Below, in pieces: positions 1 through 7,956 of a DNA stretch of 64,000 bases. Made by a program: the position numbers and the translations under genes. The notes under the pieces are model-generated. The model made no database searches. It had not been told where the DNA came from and saw only the letters and a program-made list of their open reading frames with translations. Source of the stretch: Streptomyces sp. NRRL B-24484 (GTDB lineage: Bacteria > Actinomycetota > Actinomycetes > Streptomycetales > Streptomycetaceae); the NCBI RefSeq assembly GCF_000717715.1, contig NZ_JOAI01000039.1, forward strand, positions 16,935 through 80,934. Direction: 5' to 3'. The stretch's first letter is position 1, and each line of letters begins with the position of its first letter.

Positions 1-7
1 AGGCCGC

Positions 8-697
8 ATGCCCACGCTGCTGCTCGTCCGTCACGGCCGATCGACCGCCAACACCGCCGGTGTCCTGGCCGGCTGGACGCCCGGCGTGGAACTCGACGAC
101 ACCGGCCGGGAGCAGGCCGCGAGCCTCGTCGGCCGACTCTCCGGGCTGCCGCTGGCGCACGCCGTCACCAGCCCGCTGGAGCGCTGCCGGCAGACCCTCG
201 CCCCGCTGCTCGCCGCCCGCCCCGAACTCGGCGACGCCGCCGTCGACGAGCGGCTCGGCGAGTGCAAGTACGGCGACTGGACGGGCCGCCCGCTGCACGA
301 GCTCGCCAAGGAGCCGCTCTGGCGCACCGTGCAGGACCACGCCTCCGCGGCGGCCTTCCCCGGCGGCGAGTCGCTGCGCGACCTCAGCCACCGCACCGTC
401 GAGGCCGTCCGCGAGTGGGACGCGAAGGTCGCCGCCGAGCACGGCGACGACGCCCTCTGGCTCGCCTGCAGCCACGGCGACGTGATCAAGGCCGTGGTCG
501 CCGACGCGCTCGGCCTGCACCTCGACCAGTTCCAGCGGATCTCCGTCGACCCCTGCTCGGTCACCGCGATCCGCTACACCCCGCACCGCCCCTTCCTGCT
601 GCGCCTCGGCGACACCGGCGGCCTGGCCGGTCTCGCCCCGAAGCAGCAGCCCGCCCAGGTGCCCGGCGGCGACGCCGTGGTGGGCGGAACGAGCTGA
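8..697 (+). CDS. Histidine phosphatase superfamily protein (actinobacterial phosphomutase-like)
   Basis: A 229-residue member of the histidine phosphatase (phosphoglycerate mutase-like) superfamily, predicted cytosolic. The N-terminal catalytic motif RHG is at residues 8-10, where His9 would be phosphorylated. The second catalytic His lies in ACSHGD near residue 156. Family members are phosphomutases or phosphatases acting on small phosphorylated metabolites; the substrate cannot be read from the sequence. The gene starts only 7 bases into the window, so its promoter is outside. It is followed after about 80 bases by a DUF3090 gene, a kinase-like gene and mshC, an order conserved near mshC in actinobacteria. 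The C-terminal 30 residues are Gly/Pro/Ala-rich and probably disordered. The family call is firm, the function open. Confidence 0.9.
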   Translation: MPTLLLVRHGRSTANTAGVLAGWTPGVELDDTGREQAASLVGRLSGLPLAHAVTSPLERCRQTLAPLLAARPELGDAAVDERLGECKYGDWTGRPLHELAKEPLWRTVQDHASAAAFPGGESLRDLSHRTVEAVREWDAKVAAEHGDDALWLACSHGDVIKAVVADALGLHLDQFQRISVDPCSVTAIRYTPHRPFLLRLGDTGGLAGLAPKQQPAQVPGGDAVVGGTS

Positions 698-732
698 GCC
701 GACCGGTCGCCGCGTCCGCGCGGCGCACGCCG

Positions 733-738
733 TAGGGT
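733..738 (+). promoter_or_regulatory. Probable -10 box upstream of the DUF3090 gene
   Basis: TAGGGT, a common streptomycete -10 form, lies about 40 bases before the preferred GTG start at 780. Transcription from it would begin near 745, on top of the alternative ATG at 744. This favours the GTG. No convincing -35 is visible. Confidence 0.35.
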
Positions 739-779
739 GGCCGATGAGCCCCCGTCCGATCCCGATCCGGAGCGAGAGA

Positions 780-1343
780 GTGCCCCGTCAGGTCTTCTTC
801 TACGACCAGCCAGAGCGGTTCGTGGCCGGCACCGTCGGCCAGCCCGGATCCCGGGCGTTCTACCTGCAGGCCAGTGCCCGGGGTCGGATCACCAGCGTGC
901 TGCTCGAGAAGGCCCAGGTGGCCGCGCTCGCCGAACGCGTCGAGGAGGTCCTCGACGAGGCGCTGCGACGCAGCGGGGGATCGGCCGCGATCCCCGCCGT
1001 CGCCCCCGCCGAACTGCTCGACAGCGCCCCGCTCGACGTGCCGCTGGAGCAGGAGTTCCGGGTCGGCACCATGGCGCTCGCCTGGGACACCGTCGACGAG
1101 CGGCTCGTCGTCGAGGCCCAGGCCCTGGTCGAGGAGGCCGAGGAGGACGAGAACGCCCTCTACGAGGACGACGAGAACGGCCCCGACATGCTCCGGGTCC
1201 GGCTCACCGGCGCGATGGCCCGGGTCTTCGCCAAGCGCGCGCTCGACCTGGTCGCCGCCGGCCGCAAGCCCTGCCCGTTCTGCAACCTTCCCCTCGACCC
1301 GGAGGGCCACCTGTGCCCGCGCGCGAACGGGTACCGGCGCTGA
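780..1343 (+). CDS. DUF3090 family protein
   Basis: A 187-residue conserved actinobacterial protein of unknown function (DUF3090). The N-terminus PRQVFFYDQPERF is typical of the family. The C-terminus carries a small Cys cluster, CPFCNLP...HLCPR, which looks like a zinc knuckle. The middle contains a long acidic stretch (EEAEEDENALYEDDE). I chose GTG 780 because GGAG lies 7 bases upstream and family members begin here; an in-frame ATG at 744 would add 12 residues. The end overlaps the next gene by 31 bases, so the two are translationally linked. The constant association with mshC suggests a role near mycothiol biosynthesis, but that is only context. Confidence 0.85.
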   Translation: MPRQVFFYDQPERFVAGTVGQPGSRAFYLQASARGRITSVLLEKAQVAALAERVEEVLDEALRRSGGSAAIPAVAPAELLDSAPLDVPLEQEFRVGTMALAWDTVDERLVVEAQALVEEAEEDENALYEDDENGPDMLRVRLTGAMARVFAKRALDLVAAGRKPCPFCNLPLDPEGHLCPRANGYRR

Positions 1344-2185
1344 GCGCGGACGGCCTCCCGGGCACCGACCCGGCCACCAGCGCCGCGCTCGCCGCCGACG
1401 TGCCCACCGCCCTCGCCCTGCTCGGCGCCGGCGAACTGGCCGTGCACGGCCGCCTCACCGACGCCTCCAACGCGGTGCTGTACTGCACCGTGACGCTGGA
1501 CGGCACCACCGCCCCCTGCGTCTACAAGCCGGTGGCCGGCGAACGGCCGCTCTGGGACTTCCCCGACGGCACCCTCGCCGGCCGGGAGACCGCCGCGTAC
1601 GAGCTCTCCGCCGCCACCGGCTGGGCGCTCGTCCCGCCCACCGTGCTGAGGGACGGCCCGGCCGGCCCCGGCATGGTGCAGCTCTGGGTCGAACCCGACC
1701 CCGGGGCACCCGAACTGCTCGACCTGCAGGACCCGGCCGGGCCCCAACGGGGCTGGCTGCCGATCGTCCGTGCCGAGGTCGAGGGCGGCCGCACCGCACT
1801 GCTCGTCCACCGCGACGACGAACGGCTGCGCCGACTCGCCGTCCTCGACGCCGTGATCAACAACGCCGACCGCAAGGGCGGCCACTGGATACCCGCCGCC
1901 GACGGGCGGATCTACGGCATCGACCACGGCGTGACCTTCAACACCGAGAACAAGCTGCGCACCCTGCTCTGGGGCTGGGCCGAGCAGCCGCTCACCCCCG
2001 AGGCCGTCGAGGTGCTCGGCCGGCTCGCCGCAGACCTGCCGGGAGCCCTAGGGGAGCGGCTGCGGCCGCACCTGACCCCGGCCGAACTGGAGGCCACGGG
2101 CCACCGGATCGACGCGCTGCTCAAGGCCGGACGGCATCCGCTGCCCTCCCCGCACTGGCCGTCGATCCCCTGGCCCCCGCTCTGA
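1313..2185 (+). CDS. SCO1664-family protein, PI3/4-kinase-like fold
   Basis: About 290 residues; resembles the SCO1664 family found beside mshC in streptomycetes. The layout is that of atypical (PI3/4-kinase or HipA-like) kinases: a Lys in CVYKPVAGE (about K72), a catalytic-loop-like NNADRKGGH with D186, and a metal-binding-like IDHGVTF with D204. Phosphotransfer is therefore plausible, but no substrate is known to me. The GTG at 1313 has GGAGG 7 bases upstream and lies inside the end of the DUF3090 gene. The frame is open much further upstream, but that stretch reads as Arg/Pro/Gly-rich shadow sequence. Its neighbours, a phosphatase on one side and mshC on the other, make a phosphorylation/dephosphorylation pair conceivable. 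Confidence 0.8.
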   Translation: MPARERVPALSADGLPGTDPATSAALAADVPTALALLGAGELAVHGRLTDASNAVLYCTVTLDGTTAPCVYKPVAGERPLWDFPDGTLAGRETAAYELSAATGWALVPPTVLRDGPAGPGMVQLWVEPDPGAPELLDLQDPAGPQRGWLPIVRAEVEGGRTALLVHRDDERLRRLAVLDAVINNADRKGGHWIPAADGRIYGIDHGVTFNTENKLRTLLWGWAEQPLTPEAVEVLGRLAADLPGALGERLRPHLTPAELEATGHRIDALLKAGRHPLPSPHWPSIPWPPL

Positions 2186-2223
2186 GGCACCGCGGACGGC
2201 ACCGCGAACGGCGGGGCAGCGAC

Positions 2224-2267
2224 GGGGTCGGGGCGGGGTCGCGGCGGGGTCGCGGCGGGGTCGCGGC
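2224..2267 (+). repeat. Four tandem copies of an 11-bp unit
   Basis: The unit GGGGTCGCGGC is repeated at 2235-2245, 2246-2256 and 2257-2267, with an imperfect first copy (GGGGTCGGGGC) at 2224-2234. It sits between the kinase-like gene and the mshC promoter. The period is close to one helical turn. It may be simple slippage or a protein-binding array. Confidence 0.7.
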
Positions 2268-2299
2268 GGGGGAGGATTCCGGCCGATCCCGATGACTGG

Positions 2300-2330
2300 T
2301 TAGCCTTTCAAATGATCGCCCGGTTAGAGT
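2300..2330 (+). promoter_or_regulatory. Probable mshC promoter, leaderless transcript
   Basis: TTAGCC at 2300-2305 and TAGAGT at 2325-2330, spaced 19 bases, precede the mshC ATG at 2338. The -10 box is only 7 bases from the ATG and no ribosome binding site is visible, so the mRNA is probably leaderless. Confidence 0.4.
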
Positions 2331-2337
2331 CGGAACC

Positions 2338-3567
2338 ATGCATGCCTGGCCCGCCTCCGAGGTTCCCGCCCTGCCTGGTCAGGGGCTTCCCCTTCGTGTC
2401 TTCGACACCGCCACGAGCAGTGTCCGCGCGATCGTGCCCGAGGGCCCGACCGCCCGCCTGTACGTCTGCGGCATCACCCCGTACGACGCCACCCACCTGG
2501 GCCACGCCGCCACCTACAACACCTTCGACCTGGTGCAGCGGGTCTGGAAGGACGCCGGCCACGACGTCCTCTACGTCCAGAACGTCACCGACGTCGACGA
2601 CCCGCTCCTGGAGCGCGCCGTCGCCACCGGTCAGGACTGGACGGAGCTCGCGGCCCGCGAGACCGCCCTCTTCCGCGAGGACATGACCGCCCTGCGGATG
2701 CTCCCGCCCGCCCACTACGTCGGCGCCGTCGAGTCGATCCCGTGGATCGTCCCGCTGGTCAAGCAGCTGCTCGCCACCGGCGCCGCCTACGAGCTGGACG
2801 GCGACATCTACTTCTCCGTCGACGCCGACCCCCGCTTCGGCGAGGTCTCCGGCCTCGGCCGGGACGCCATGATGCCGGTCTTCGCCGAGCGCGGCGGCGA
2901 CCCGCAGCGCCCCGGCAAGAAGCACCCGCTGGACGCCCTGCTCTGGCTCTCCGCCCGCCCGGGCGAGCCCGCCTGGGACACCGAGCTCGGCCACGGCCGG
3001 CCCGGCTGGCACATCGAGTGCGTCGCGATCGCGCTGAAGTACCTCGGCATGTCCTTCGACATCCAGGGCGGCGGCAGCGACCTGTCCTTCCCGCACCACG
3101 AGATGGGCGCCGCGCACGCGCAGGTCGCCACTGGCGAACACCCCTACGCCCAGGCGTACGTGCACGCCGGCATGGTCGCGCTGGACGGTCACAAGATGTC
3201 CAAGTCCCGCGGCAACCTGGTGTTCGTCTCCAAGCTGCGGCGCGAGGGCGTCGACCCGGCGGCGATCAGGCTCGCCCTGCTCGCCCACCACTACCGCAGC
3301 GACTGGGAGTGGACCGAGCAGGACCTCGCCCAGGCCGAGAAGCGGCTCGCCCTCTGGCGCGCCGCCGTCTCCCGGCCGGACGGGCCCCCGGCGGAGGGGA
3401 TGCTCGCCGAGATGCGGGCCGCTCTCGCGGAGGACCTGGACGCGCCGGGTGCGCTGGAAGCGGTGGACCGCTGGGCCGCGGCACAGGCCGCCGACGGCGG
3501 CGAGGACATCGGCGCCCCGGGGCTGGTCTCCCGCGCGGTGGACGCCCTCCTGGGCGTGGCGCTGTGA
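2338..3567 (+). CDS. mshC: L-cysteine:1D-myo-inosityl 2-amino-2-deoxy-alpha-D-glucopyranoside ligase MshC
   Basis: MshC joins L-cysteine to glucosaminyl-inositol using ATP, the third step of mycothiol synthesis. The protein (409 residues) has the class-I cysteinyl-tRNA-synthetase-like fold. Visible are the HIGH-type motif HLGH at 53-56 and KMSKS at 286-290. Zinc ligands by family alignment are C44 (YVCGITPYD), C228 (GWHIEC) and H253 (FPHHE). Length matches the family and it lacks the anticodon domain of CysRS. The gene is followed by a strong terminator and a convergent PAC2 gene. It appears to have its own promoter rather than depending on the three upstream genes. Confidence 0.97.
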   Translation: MHAWPASEVPALPGQGLPLRVFDTATSSVRAIVPEGPTARLYVCGITPYDATHLGHAATYNTFDLVQRVWKDAGHDVLYVQNVTDVDDPLLERAVATGQDWTELAARETALFREDMTALRMLPPAHYVGAVESIPWIVPLVKQLLATGAAYELDGDIYFSVDADPRFGEVSGLGRDAMMPVFAERGGDPQRPGKKHPLDALLWLSARPGEPAWDTELGHGRPGWHIECVAIALKYLGMSFDIQGGGSDLSFPHHEMGAAHAQVATGEHPYAQAYVHAGMVALDGHKMSKSRGNLVFVSKLRREGVDPAAIRLALLAHHYRSDWEWTEQDLAQAEKRLALWRAAVSRPDGPPAEGMLAEMRAALAEDLDAPGALEAVDRWAAAQAADGGEDIGAPGLVSRAVDALLGVAL

Positions 3568-3590
3568 CGCTGCGCGAACACTGACGGGTC

Positions 3591-3626
3591 AACCACAGGG
3601 GCGCGGTCCCCCGCGCCCCTGTGGTT
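3591..3626 (+). terminator. Bidirectional terminator between mshC and the PAC2 gene
   Basis: A perfect 16-bp inverted repeat (3591-3606 and 3611-3626) with a 4-base loop lies in the short gap between two convergent genes. There is no U-tract, as is usual in streptomycetes. It should stop transcription from both sides. Confidence 0.85.
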
Positions 3627-3630
3627 GCCG

Positions 3631-4584
3631 CTACTCGTCGTCGCCGGACTTGTCCTCCGGCTTGTCCTCGGGGTCGTCCTCGTCCTTGTCGGACTTGGAC
3701 TCGGTGGCGTGGCCGGCGACGGGCTTCTCGCCGGTCGGGCCGAGGTTCTCGCGGCGCCGCAGGTACCGCTCGAACTCACGGGCGATGGCGTCGCCGGACG
3801 CCTCCGGCAGTTCGGCGGTGTCCTGTGCCTCCTCCAGCTGCTGCACGTACTCGGCGACCTCGCTGTCCTCGGAGGCCAGCTGGTCCACCCCGAGCTGCCA
3901 GGCACGGGAGTCCTCGGCCAGCTCGCCCGGCGGGATCCGCAGGTCGAGCAGGTCCTCCAGCTTGTTGATCAGCGCGAGGGTGGCCTTGGGGTTGGGCGGC
4001 TGCGCCACGTAGTGCGGTACCGCGGCCCAGAGCGTCACGGCCGGCACCCCGGCGTGCGCGCAGGCCTCCTGCAGGACGCCGACGATGCCGGTCGGCCCCT
4101 CGTACTTGCTCTCCTCCAGGTCGAGCGTGCGGGCCAGCGCCGCGTCCGAGGTGACCCCGCTGACGGGGACCGGGCGGCTGTGCGGGGTGTCCCCGAGGAG
4201 CGCGCCGAGGATGACCACCAGTTCGACGCCCAGCTCGTGGGCGAAGCCGAGCAGCTCGTTGCAGTAGGAGCGCCAGCGCATGCTGGGCTCGATGCCGCGG
4301 ACCAGCACGAGGTCCCTGGTCTTCGGCTCGTTCACCCGGACCACCGAGAGACGGGTGGTCGGCCAGGTGATCCGGCGCACGCCGCCGTCCAGCCAGATGG
4401 TGGGGCGGTTGACCTGGAAGTCGTAGTAGTCCTCGGCGTCGAGCGCGGCGAAGACCTTGCCGCCCCAGGTCTCGTCCAGGTGTCCGACGGCGGCCGAGGC
4501 GGCGTCGCCGGCGTCGTTCCAGCCCTCGAAGGCGCAGATCATCACCGGGTCGATCAACTCGGGAACGTCCTCCAGCTCGATCAC
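3631..4584 (-). CDS. PAC2 family protein (ParJ-like)
   Basis: A 317-residue PAC2-superfamily protein, the family named for proteasome assembly chaperone 2. The N-terminus shows the conserved MICAFEGWNDAGDAAS, followed by the alpha/beta core, a coiled-coil-like segment (LEEAQDTAELPEASG) and a highly charged Asp/Lys tail. The GTG at 4584 is preceded by GGAGG and matches the family N-terminus; 34 further upstream residues are Arg/Gly/Pro-rich and unlikely. As I recall, the streptomycete PAC2 protein next to mshC was described as ParJ, a ParA-interacting factor in sporulation septation. I infer homology from position and family only. Despite the name, no link with the proteasome genes 28 kb away is shown. 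Confidence 0.85.
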   Translation of the reverse strand: MIELEDVPELIDPVMICAFEGWNDAGDAASAAVGHLDETWGGKVFAALDAEDYYDFQVNRPTIWLDGGVRRITWPTTRLSVVRVNEPKTRDLVLVRGIEPSMRWRSYCNELLGFAHELGVELVVILGALLGDTPHSRPVPVSGVTSDAALARTLDLEESKYEGPTGIVGVLQEACAHAGVPAVTLWAAVPHYVAQPPNPKATLALINKLEDLLDLRIPPGELAEDSRAWQLGVDQLASEDSEVAEYVQQLEEAQDTAELPEASGDAIAREFERYLRRRENLGPTGEKPVAGHATESKSDKDEDDPEDKPEDKSGDDE

Positions 4585-4743
4585 CCAGCGTCTCCCTCCG
4601 TCGACCGGTGCCGCCCCCCTCCCGGCCCCGCGGACCGGTGGCCGGCTGCCGGCCTGTCGAACCTCGCGTGGAACGCCCCGTTCCACGGTCCCTACCTGCC
4701 CAGCCTACGGGCTTTGATGCCTTCCCAGGCCGGAGTGGGAAGC

Positions 4744-5544
4744 CTATCCGAGCGCGGCGTCCGACACGCTCGGCAGGTAGCCGTCGGACTGCCCGGCGGC
4801 CTTCGGGTGGTACGACTCCCACAGCGGCAGGGTGATCGGGTGGATCCACTCGTCCGAGCCGCCCCGGCACGCTCCGTGGCCGTCGAAGGCCGCCCGGACG
4901 TCGGCGAAGCGGAAGCCCTGCTTGGCCGCCTGACGCTCGATCAGATCGTCCAGGGCGTCGGTGAGGGCGTTGAAGCGGGCCCGGCGGGCCTCGGTGCCGA
5001 TCAGACAGGTGGCGGCGGTGCCGAGCAGGTGCGGGTAGCCGGTGACGACGACGCGCGCGGCCGGGGCCTCGGCGTCCAGGGCGCGGTAGAGGGTGTCGAG
5101 GCGGCCCGGGAGCTCCTCGCGCAGCCGGCGCTCGGACTCGTCCAGGGCGGCGTCGCAGTGCGCGTCGGTGGTGAGCGGCTGCAGGCAGGCGACGACGGCG
5201 TCGCCGAAGCCCAGGTCGTTGCCGCCTGCGGTGAGGGTGACGAGCGTGGTGTCGGCGGGCACCCGCGGGACCTGGTCGCGCTGCACGTCGGCGGTGGCGG
5301 CGCCGTTGCAGGCGGCGAAGAGGAATGCGGCCGGCCCGTTCGCGGCCCGCCACAGCTCGGGGTAGGAGCGGGTGGACCGGTGGCAGTCGGCGCTCACCGG
5401 GTCGTAGCCGCCCGCGCCGACGCCGGCGGCGTAGGAGTCGCCGAGCGCCGCGTAGCGGGCCGCGGGGGCGGCGCCGGCCGGGGCGGCGGTGGGCAGCAGG
5501 AGCAGGGGAGCGGCTGCGAGGGCGGCGAGCAGCTTGGGACGCAC
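4744..5544 (-). CDS. Secreted SGNH/GDSL-family lipase or esterase
   Basis: A 266-residue secreted SGNH hydrolase. GTG at 5544 has GGAG 6 bases upstream and gives a short Sec signal peptide (basic start, Leu/Ala core, cleavage near AGAAPA, residues 24-27). An ATG at 5613 would add 23 residues before the signal and is less likely. SGNH blocks are clear: LGDSYAAG (nucleophile Ser37), TAGGND (107-110) and SYHP near the C-terminus (His246). No obvious Asp precedes that His, as in streptomycete esterases that use a Ser-His dyad. Several Cys (54, 79 and others) fit the disulfides of extracellular homologues. The substrate is probably an ester or lipid. It is divergent from the LacI gene and could share its operator region. 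Confidence 0.88.
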   Translation of the reverse strand: MRPKLLAALAAAPLLLLPTAAPAGAAPAARYAALGDSYAAGVGAGGYDPVSADCHRSTRSYPELWRAANGPAAFLFAACNGAATADVQRDQVPRVPADTTLVTLTAGGNDLGFGDAVVACLQPLTTDAHCDAALDESERRLREELPGRLDTLYRALDAEAPAARVVVTGYPHLLGTAATCLIGTEARRARFNALTDALDDLIERQAAKQGFRFADVRAAFDGHGACRGGSDEWIHPITLPLWESYHPKAAGQSDGYLPSVSDAALG

Positions 5545-5662
5545 GGGGCACTCCGGTTCTGGGGGGGCCTGCGGGGAGGCCGGGACGGCGCCAGATGACG
5601 CGCCGTCACGCATGGTAGCCAATCGCATGCGGAGTGAGAGTGTGACAAGCTCTGCAAATTCA

Positions 5663-5693
5663 CGCAAGCGGTTTGCGCTTTTTGCCGTACACT
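5663..5693 (+). promoter_or_regulatory. LacI-type operator and -10 box of the lacI-family gene
   Basis: CGCAA-GCGGT-TTGCG at 5663-5677 is a 5-bp-arm inverted repeat of the kind bound by LacI-family proteins. It is followed by TACACT (5688-5693), 7 bases before the ATG at 5701. This implies a leaderless mRNA and autoregulation. The site also lies upstream of the divergent hydrolase. Confidence 0.55.
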
Positions 5694-5700
5694 CGCAGCC

Positions 5701-6714
5701 ATGACACGACGACTTGCCGAAGTGGCGAAGAAGGTCGGGGTGAGCGAGGCGACCGTCAGCCGGGTGCTGAACGAGAAGCCCGGCGTCTCCGAGGCGACCC
5801 GGGCCGCGGTGCTGACCGCGCTCGACGTGCTCGGCTACGAGCGCCCCACCCAGCTGCGCGGCGAGCGGGCCCGCCTCGTGGGCCTCGTCCTGCCGGAGCT
5901 GCAGAACCCGATCTTCCCCGCGTTCGCCGAGGTCGTCAGCGGTGCGCTGGCCGGCCAGGGCTTCACGCCGGTGCTCTGCACCCAGACCGCGGGCGGCGTC
6001 TCGGAGGCGGACTACGTGGACCTGCTGCTGGAGCAGCAGGTGTCCGGGATCGTGTTCTTCGGCGGCCTGTACGCCCAGGGCGACGCCCCGCACGAGCACT
6101 ACGACCGGCTCGCCGAGCGCAGCCTGCCGACGGTGCTGCTCAACGCGGCCATCGAGGACCTGGACTTCCCCAGGGTGTCCTGCGACGACGCGGTCGCCGT
6201 CGAGCAGGCCGTCGGCCACCTGCACCAGTTGGGCCACCGCAAGATCGGCCTGGTGCTGGGCCCCGCCGACCACGTGCCCTCGCAGCGCAAGCTCGGCGCG
6301 GCCCGTGCGGCGCTGGCCAAGGCCGGTGTCGACCTGCCCGACGAGCACGTGGAGCAGGCCCTGTTCAGCCTGGAGGGCGGCCAGGCGGCGACCACCCGGC
6401 TGCTGCGCCAGGGCGTCACCGGCGTGGTCTGCGCGAGCGACCCGCTGGCGCTCGGGGCCGTCCGCGCGGTGCGCCGGGCCGGCCTGTCGGTGCCCGGCGA
6501 CGTGTCGGTGATCGGGTACGACGACTCCTCGTTCATGATGTGCACCGACCCGCCGCTGACCACGGTCCGTCAGCCCATCGAGGCGATGGGCCGGGCGGCC
6601 GTCGAGCTGCTGGTGGGGGAGATCGCCGGGGTCAAGGTCACCCACGACGAGCTGCTCTTCGAGCCGGAGCTGGTCGTCCGCGGGTCCACCGCGCCGGTGC
6701 GCGACCGGGGTTGA
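5701..6714 (+). CDS. LacI-family transcriptional regulator
   Basis: A 337-residue LacI/GalR regulator. The N-terminal helix-turn-helix is LAEVAKKVGVSEATVSRVLN (about residues 4-23), followed by the hinge region and a periplasmic-binding-protein-like sugar domain (about 60-330). It precedes two secreted carbohydrate-active proteins, a sugar ABC importer and an alpha-glucosidase, so it most likely represses these in the absence of an alpha-gluco-oligosaccharide, as MalR and AglR do in streptomycetes. An inverted repeat over its own promoter suggests autoregulation, and related CGCAA half-sites recur upstream of the ABC operon. A strong hairpin ends the gene, so it is transcribed alone. Confidence 0.93.
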   Translation: MTRRLAEVAKKVGVSEATVSRVLNEKPGVSEATRAAVLTALDVLGYERPTQLRGERARLVGLVLPELQNPIFPAFAEVVSGALAGQGFTPVLCTQTAGGVSEADYVDLLLEQQVSGIVFFGGLYAQGDAPHEHYDRLAERSLPTVLLNAAIEDLDFPRVSCDDAVAVEQAVGHLHQLGHRKIGLVLGPADHVPSQRKLGAARAALAKAGVDLPDEHVEQALFSLEGGQAATTRLLRQGVTGVVCASDPLALGAVRAVRRAGLSVPGDVSVIGYDDSSFMMCTDPPLTTVRQPIEAMGRAAVELLVGEIAGVKVTHDELLFEPELVVRGSTAPVRDRG

Positions 6715-6763
6715 CGCCCCGGGAGGAATCCCCGCAAGCCACCCCCTGACGGACCGTCGGACC

Positions 6764-6793
6764 AAGGGCGGGCACTTCGGTGCCCGCCCTTTT
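6764..6793 (+). terminator. Terminator of the lacI-family gene
   Basis: A 12-bp perfect stem (6764-6775 with 6780-6791), a TTCG tetraloop and a run of T form a canonical intrinsic terminator 50 bases after the stop codon. Confidence 0.9.
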
Positions 6794-6819
6794 CGCGTGC
6801 CCGCATGCGGCGCGATCCG

Positions 6820-6848
6820 TTGACATGCTTGTAGCACCTCTGTAACTC
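6820..6848 (+). promoter_or_regulatory. Sigma-70-type promoter of the secreted glycosidase remnant
   Basis: TTGACA (6820-6825) and TAACTC (6843-6848) are separated by 17 bases, close to consensus for the vegetative sigma factor. The predicted leader (about 6855-6933) contains CGCGCAAAAC at 6860, a half-site resembling the LacI operator, and is unusually AT-rich for this genome. Confidence 0.5.
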
Positions 6849-6933
6849 TTGGCTGCCATCGCGCAAAACTCAAACAGTTCAACGTCATATTCGCGATTCC
6901 TTCTGCAACTTCCCCCCACGAAGGCAGGACCCC

Positions 6934-7764
6934 ATGGGAATCTCGCGCCGCTCGCTCCTCCTGACGGCGGCCGCGTCCTCGACAGCCGGCCTGCTGCCGA
7001 CCGCGTCCGCCCGCGCGGCCGGCAGCCCGCCCGGGGACGTCGTCGGCAGGATCACCGTCGGCTACCAGGGCTGGTTCGCCTGCCCCGGGGACGGCGCGCC
7101 GATCAACGGCTGGTGGCACTGGTCCCGGGACTGGTCGCAGGCGCCGTCGCCGACGAACGACGCCCTGCGCGCCTGGCCGGACATGCGCGAGTACACCGCC
7201 GGCCACCGCACGGCCTACGGCCCGCTCGGCGACGGCACCGCCTGCTCCTCCGACCACTACCTGCGGCTCACCGCCGACGGCGGCCGGATGCGCAAGGGGC
7301 AGCTCGCGCTGACCCCCGTCCGGCCCACCCCGCCGCCGCCCGCCGGGGACCTCGCCCTGCGCAGGCCGACCGCCGAGAGCAGCCGCACCCAGGTCTACGG
7401 CAGCGGCAACGCCGTCGACGGAGACCCGAACTCGTACTGGGAGAGCGCCAACAGCGCCTTCCCGCAGTGGATCCAGGCCGACCTGCAGGCGGTGCACCCC
7501 GTCCGGCGGCCGGTCCTCGCGGTGCCGCCCGCCCCGGCGTGGGCCGCCCGCACCCAGACGGTCGCCGTGCTCGGCTCCACCGACGGCACCGCCTTCACCA
7601 CCCGGGCAGGCGCCGCCGGGTACCGCCTCGACCCGGCCACCGGCAACACCGTGACGCTCACCCTGCCCGCCGCCGTGCAATCCCGTTACCTCCGGCTGCA
7701 GTTCACCGGCAGCACCGGCTGGCCGGCCGGGCAGCTCTCCGCGCTGCAGGCCTTCGCCCAGTAG
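6934..7764 (+). CDS. Secreted discoidin-domain protein with a truncated glycosidase domain
   Basis: 276 residues. The N-terminus is a Tat-type signal peptide (SRRSLLL, then a hydrophobic Ala-rich core). Residues about 36-90 (VGRITVGYQGWFACPGDGAP, WPDMREYTAGH) match, from memory, the start of a large secreted glycosidase family (GH71/GH99-like). After about 55 residues this breaks off, and a short piece (YLRLTADGGRMRKGQLALTP) resembling the end of that domain follows, then a Pro-rich linker and an F5/8-type (CBM32-like) carbohydrate-binding domain from about 138 to 276. Most of the catalytic barrel is missing although the frame is open, which suggests an old in-frame deletion. It may survive as a binding protein. 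The discoidin domain closely resembles those of the next gene. Confidence 0.75.
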   Translation: MGISRRSLLLTAAASSTAGLLPTASARAAGSPPGDVVGRITVGYQGWFACPGDGAPINGWWHWSRDWSQAPSPTNDALRAWPDMREYTAGHRTAYGPLGDGTACSSDHYLRLTADGGRMRKGQLALTPVRPTPPPPAGDLALRRPTAESSRTQVYGSGNAVDGDPNSYWESANSAFPQWIQADLQAVHPVRRPVLAVPPAPAWAARTQTVAVLGSTDGTAFTTRAGAAGYRLDPATGNTVTLTLPAAVQSRYLRLQFTGSTGWPAGQLSALQAFAQ

Positions 7765-7829
7765 CGCCCGTCCGGCCGGCACGCCGGCCCCGCGCACCGG
7801 CGCGGGAGGGACGGACACCTCACAGACCT

Positions 7830-7856
7830 CGGGCCGCCGACCACCCCGGCGGCCCG
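7830..7856 (+). terminator. Hairpin after the glycosidase remnant
   Basis: CGGGCCGCC (7830-7838) pairs perfectly with GGCGGCCCG (7848-7856) across a 9-base loop, between the remnant and the large glucanase gene. It is a likely terminator or partial terminator; no T-run follows. Confidence 0.6.
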
Positions 7857-7956
7857 ATCCGGGGCATGCCCCGGCGCACCCCCAGGGGTGCTCGCGCGGC
7901 GGAGCCGGGGGCCGCCACGCCGCGCACCGCAACGACACCCGAGACAGAGGGACACG

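Noticed and set aside
737..1312. Upstream extension of the SCO1664-family gene through the DUF3090 gene
   Set aside because: It is the +1 frame shadow of DUF3090; GTG 1313 with GGAGG 7 bases upstream is the sensible start.
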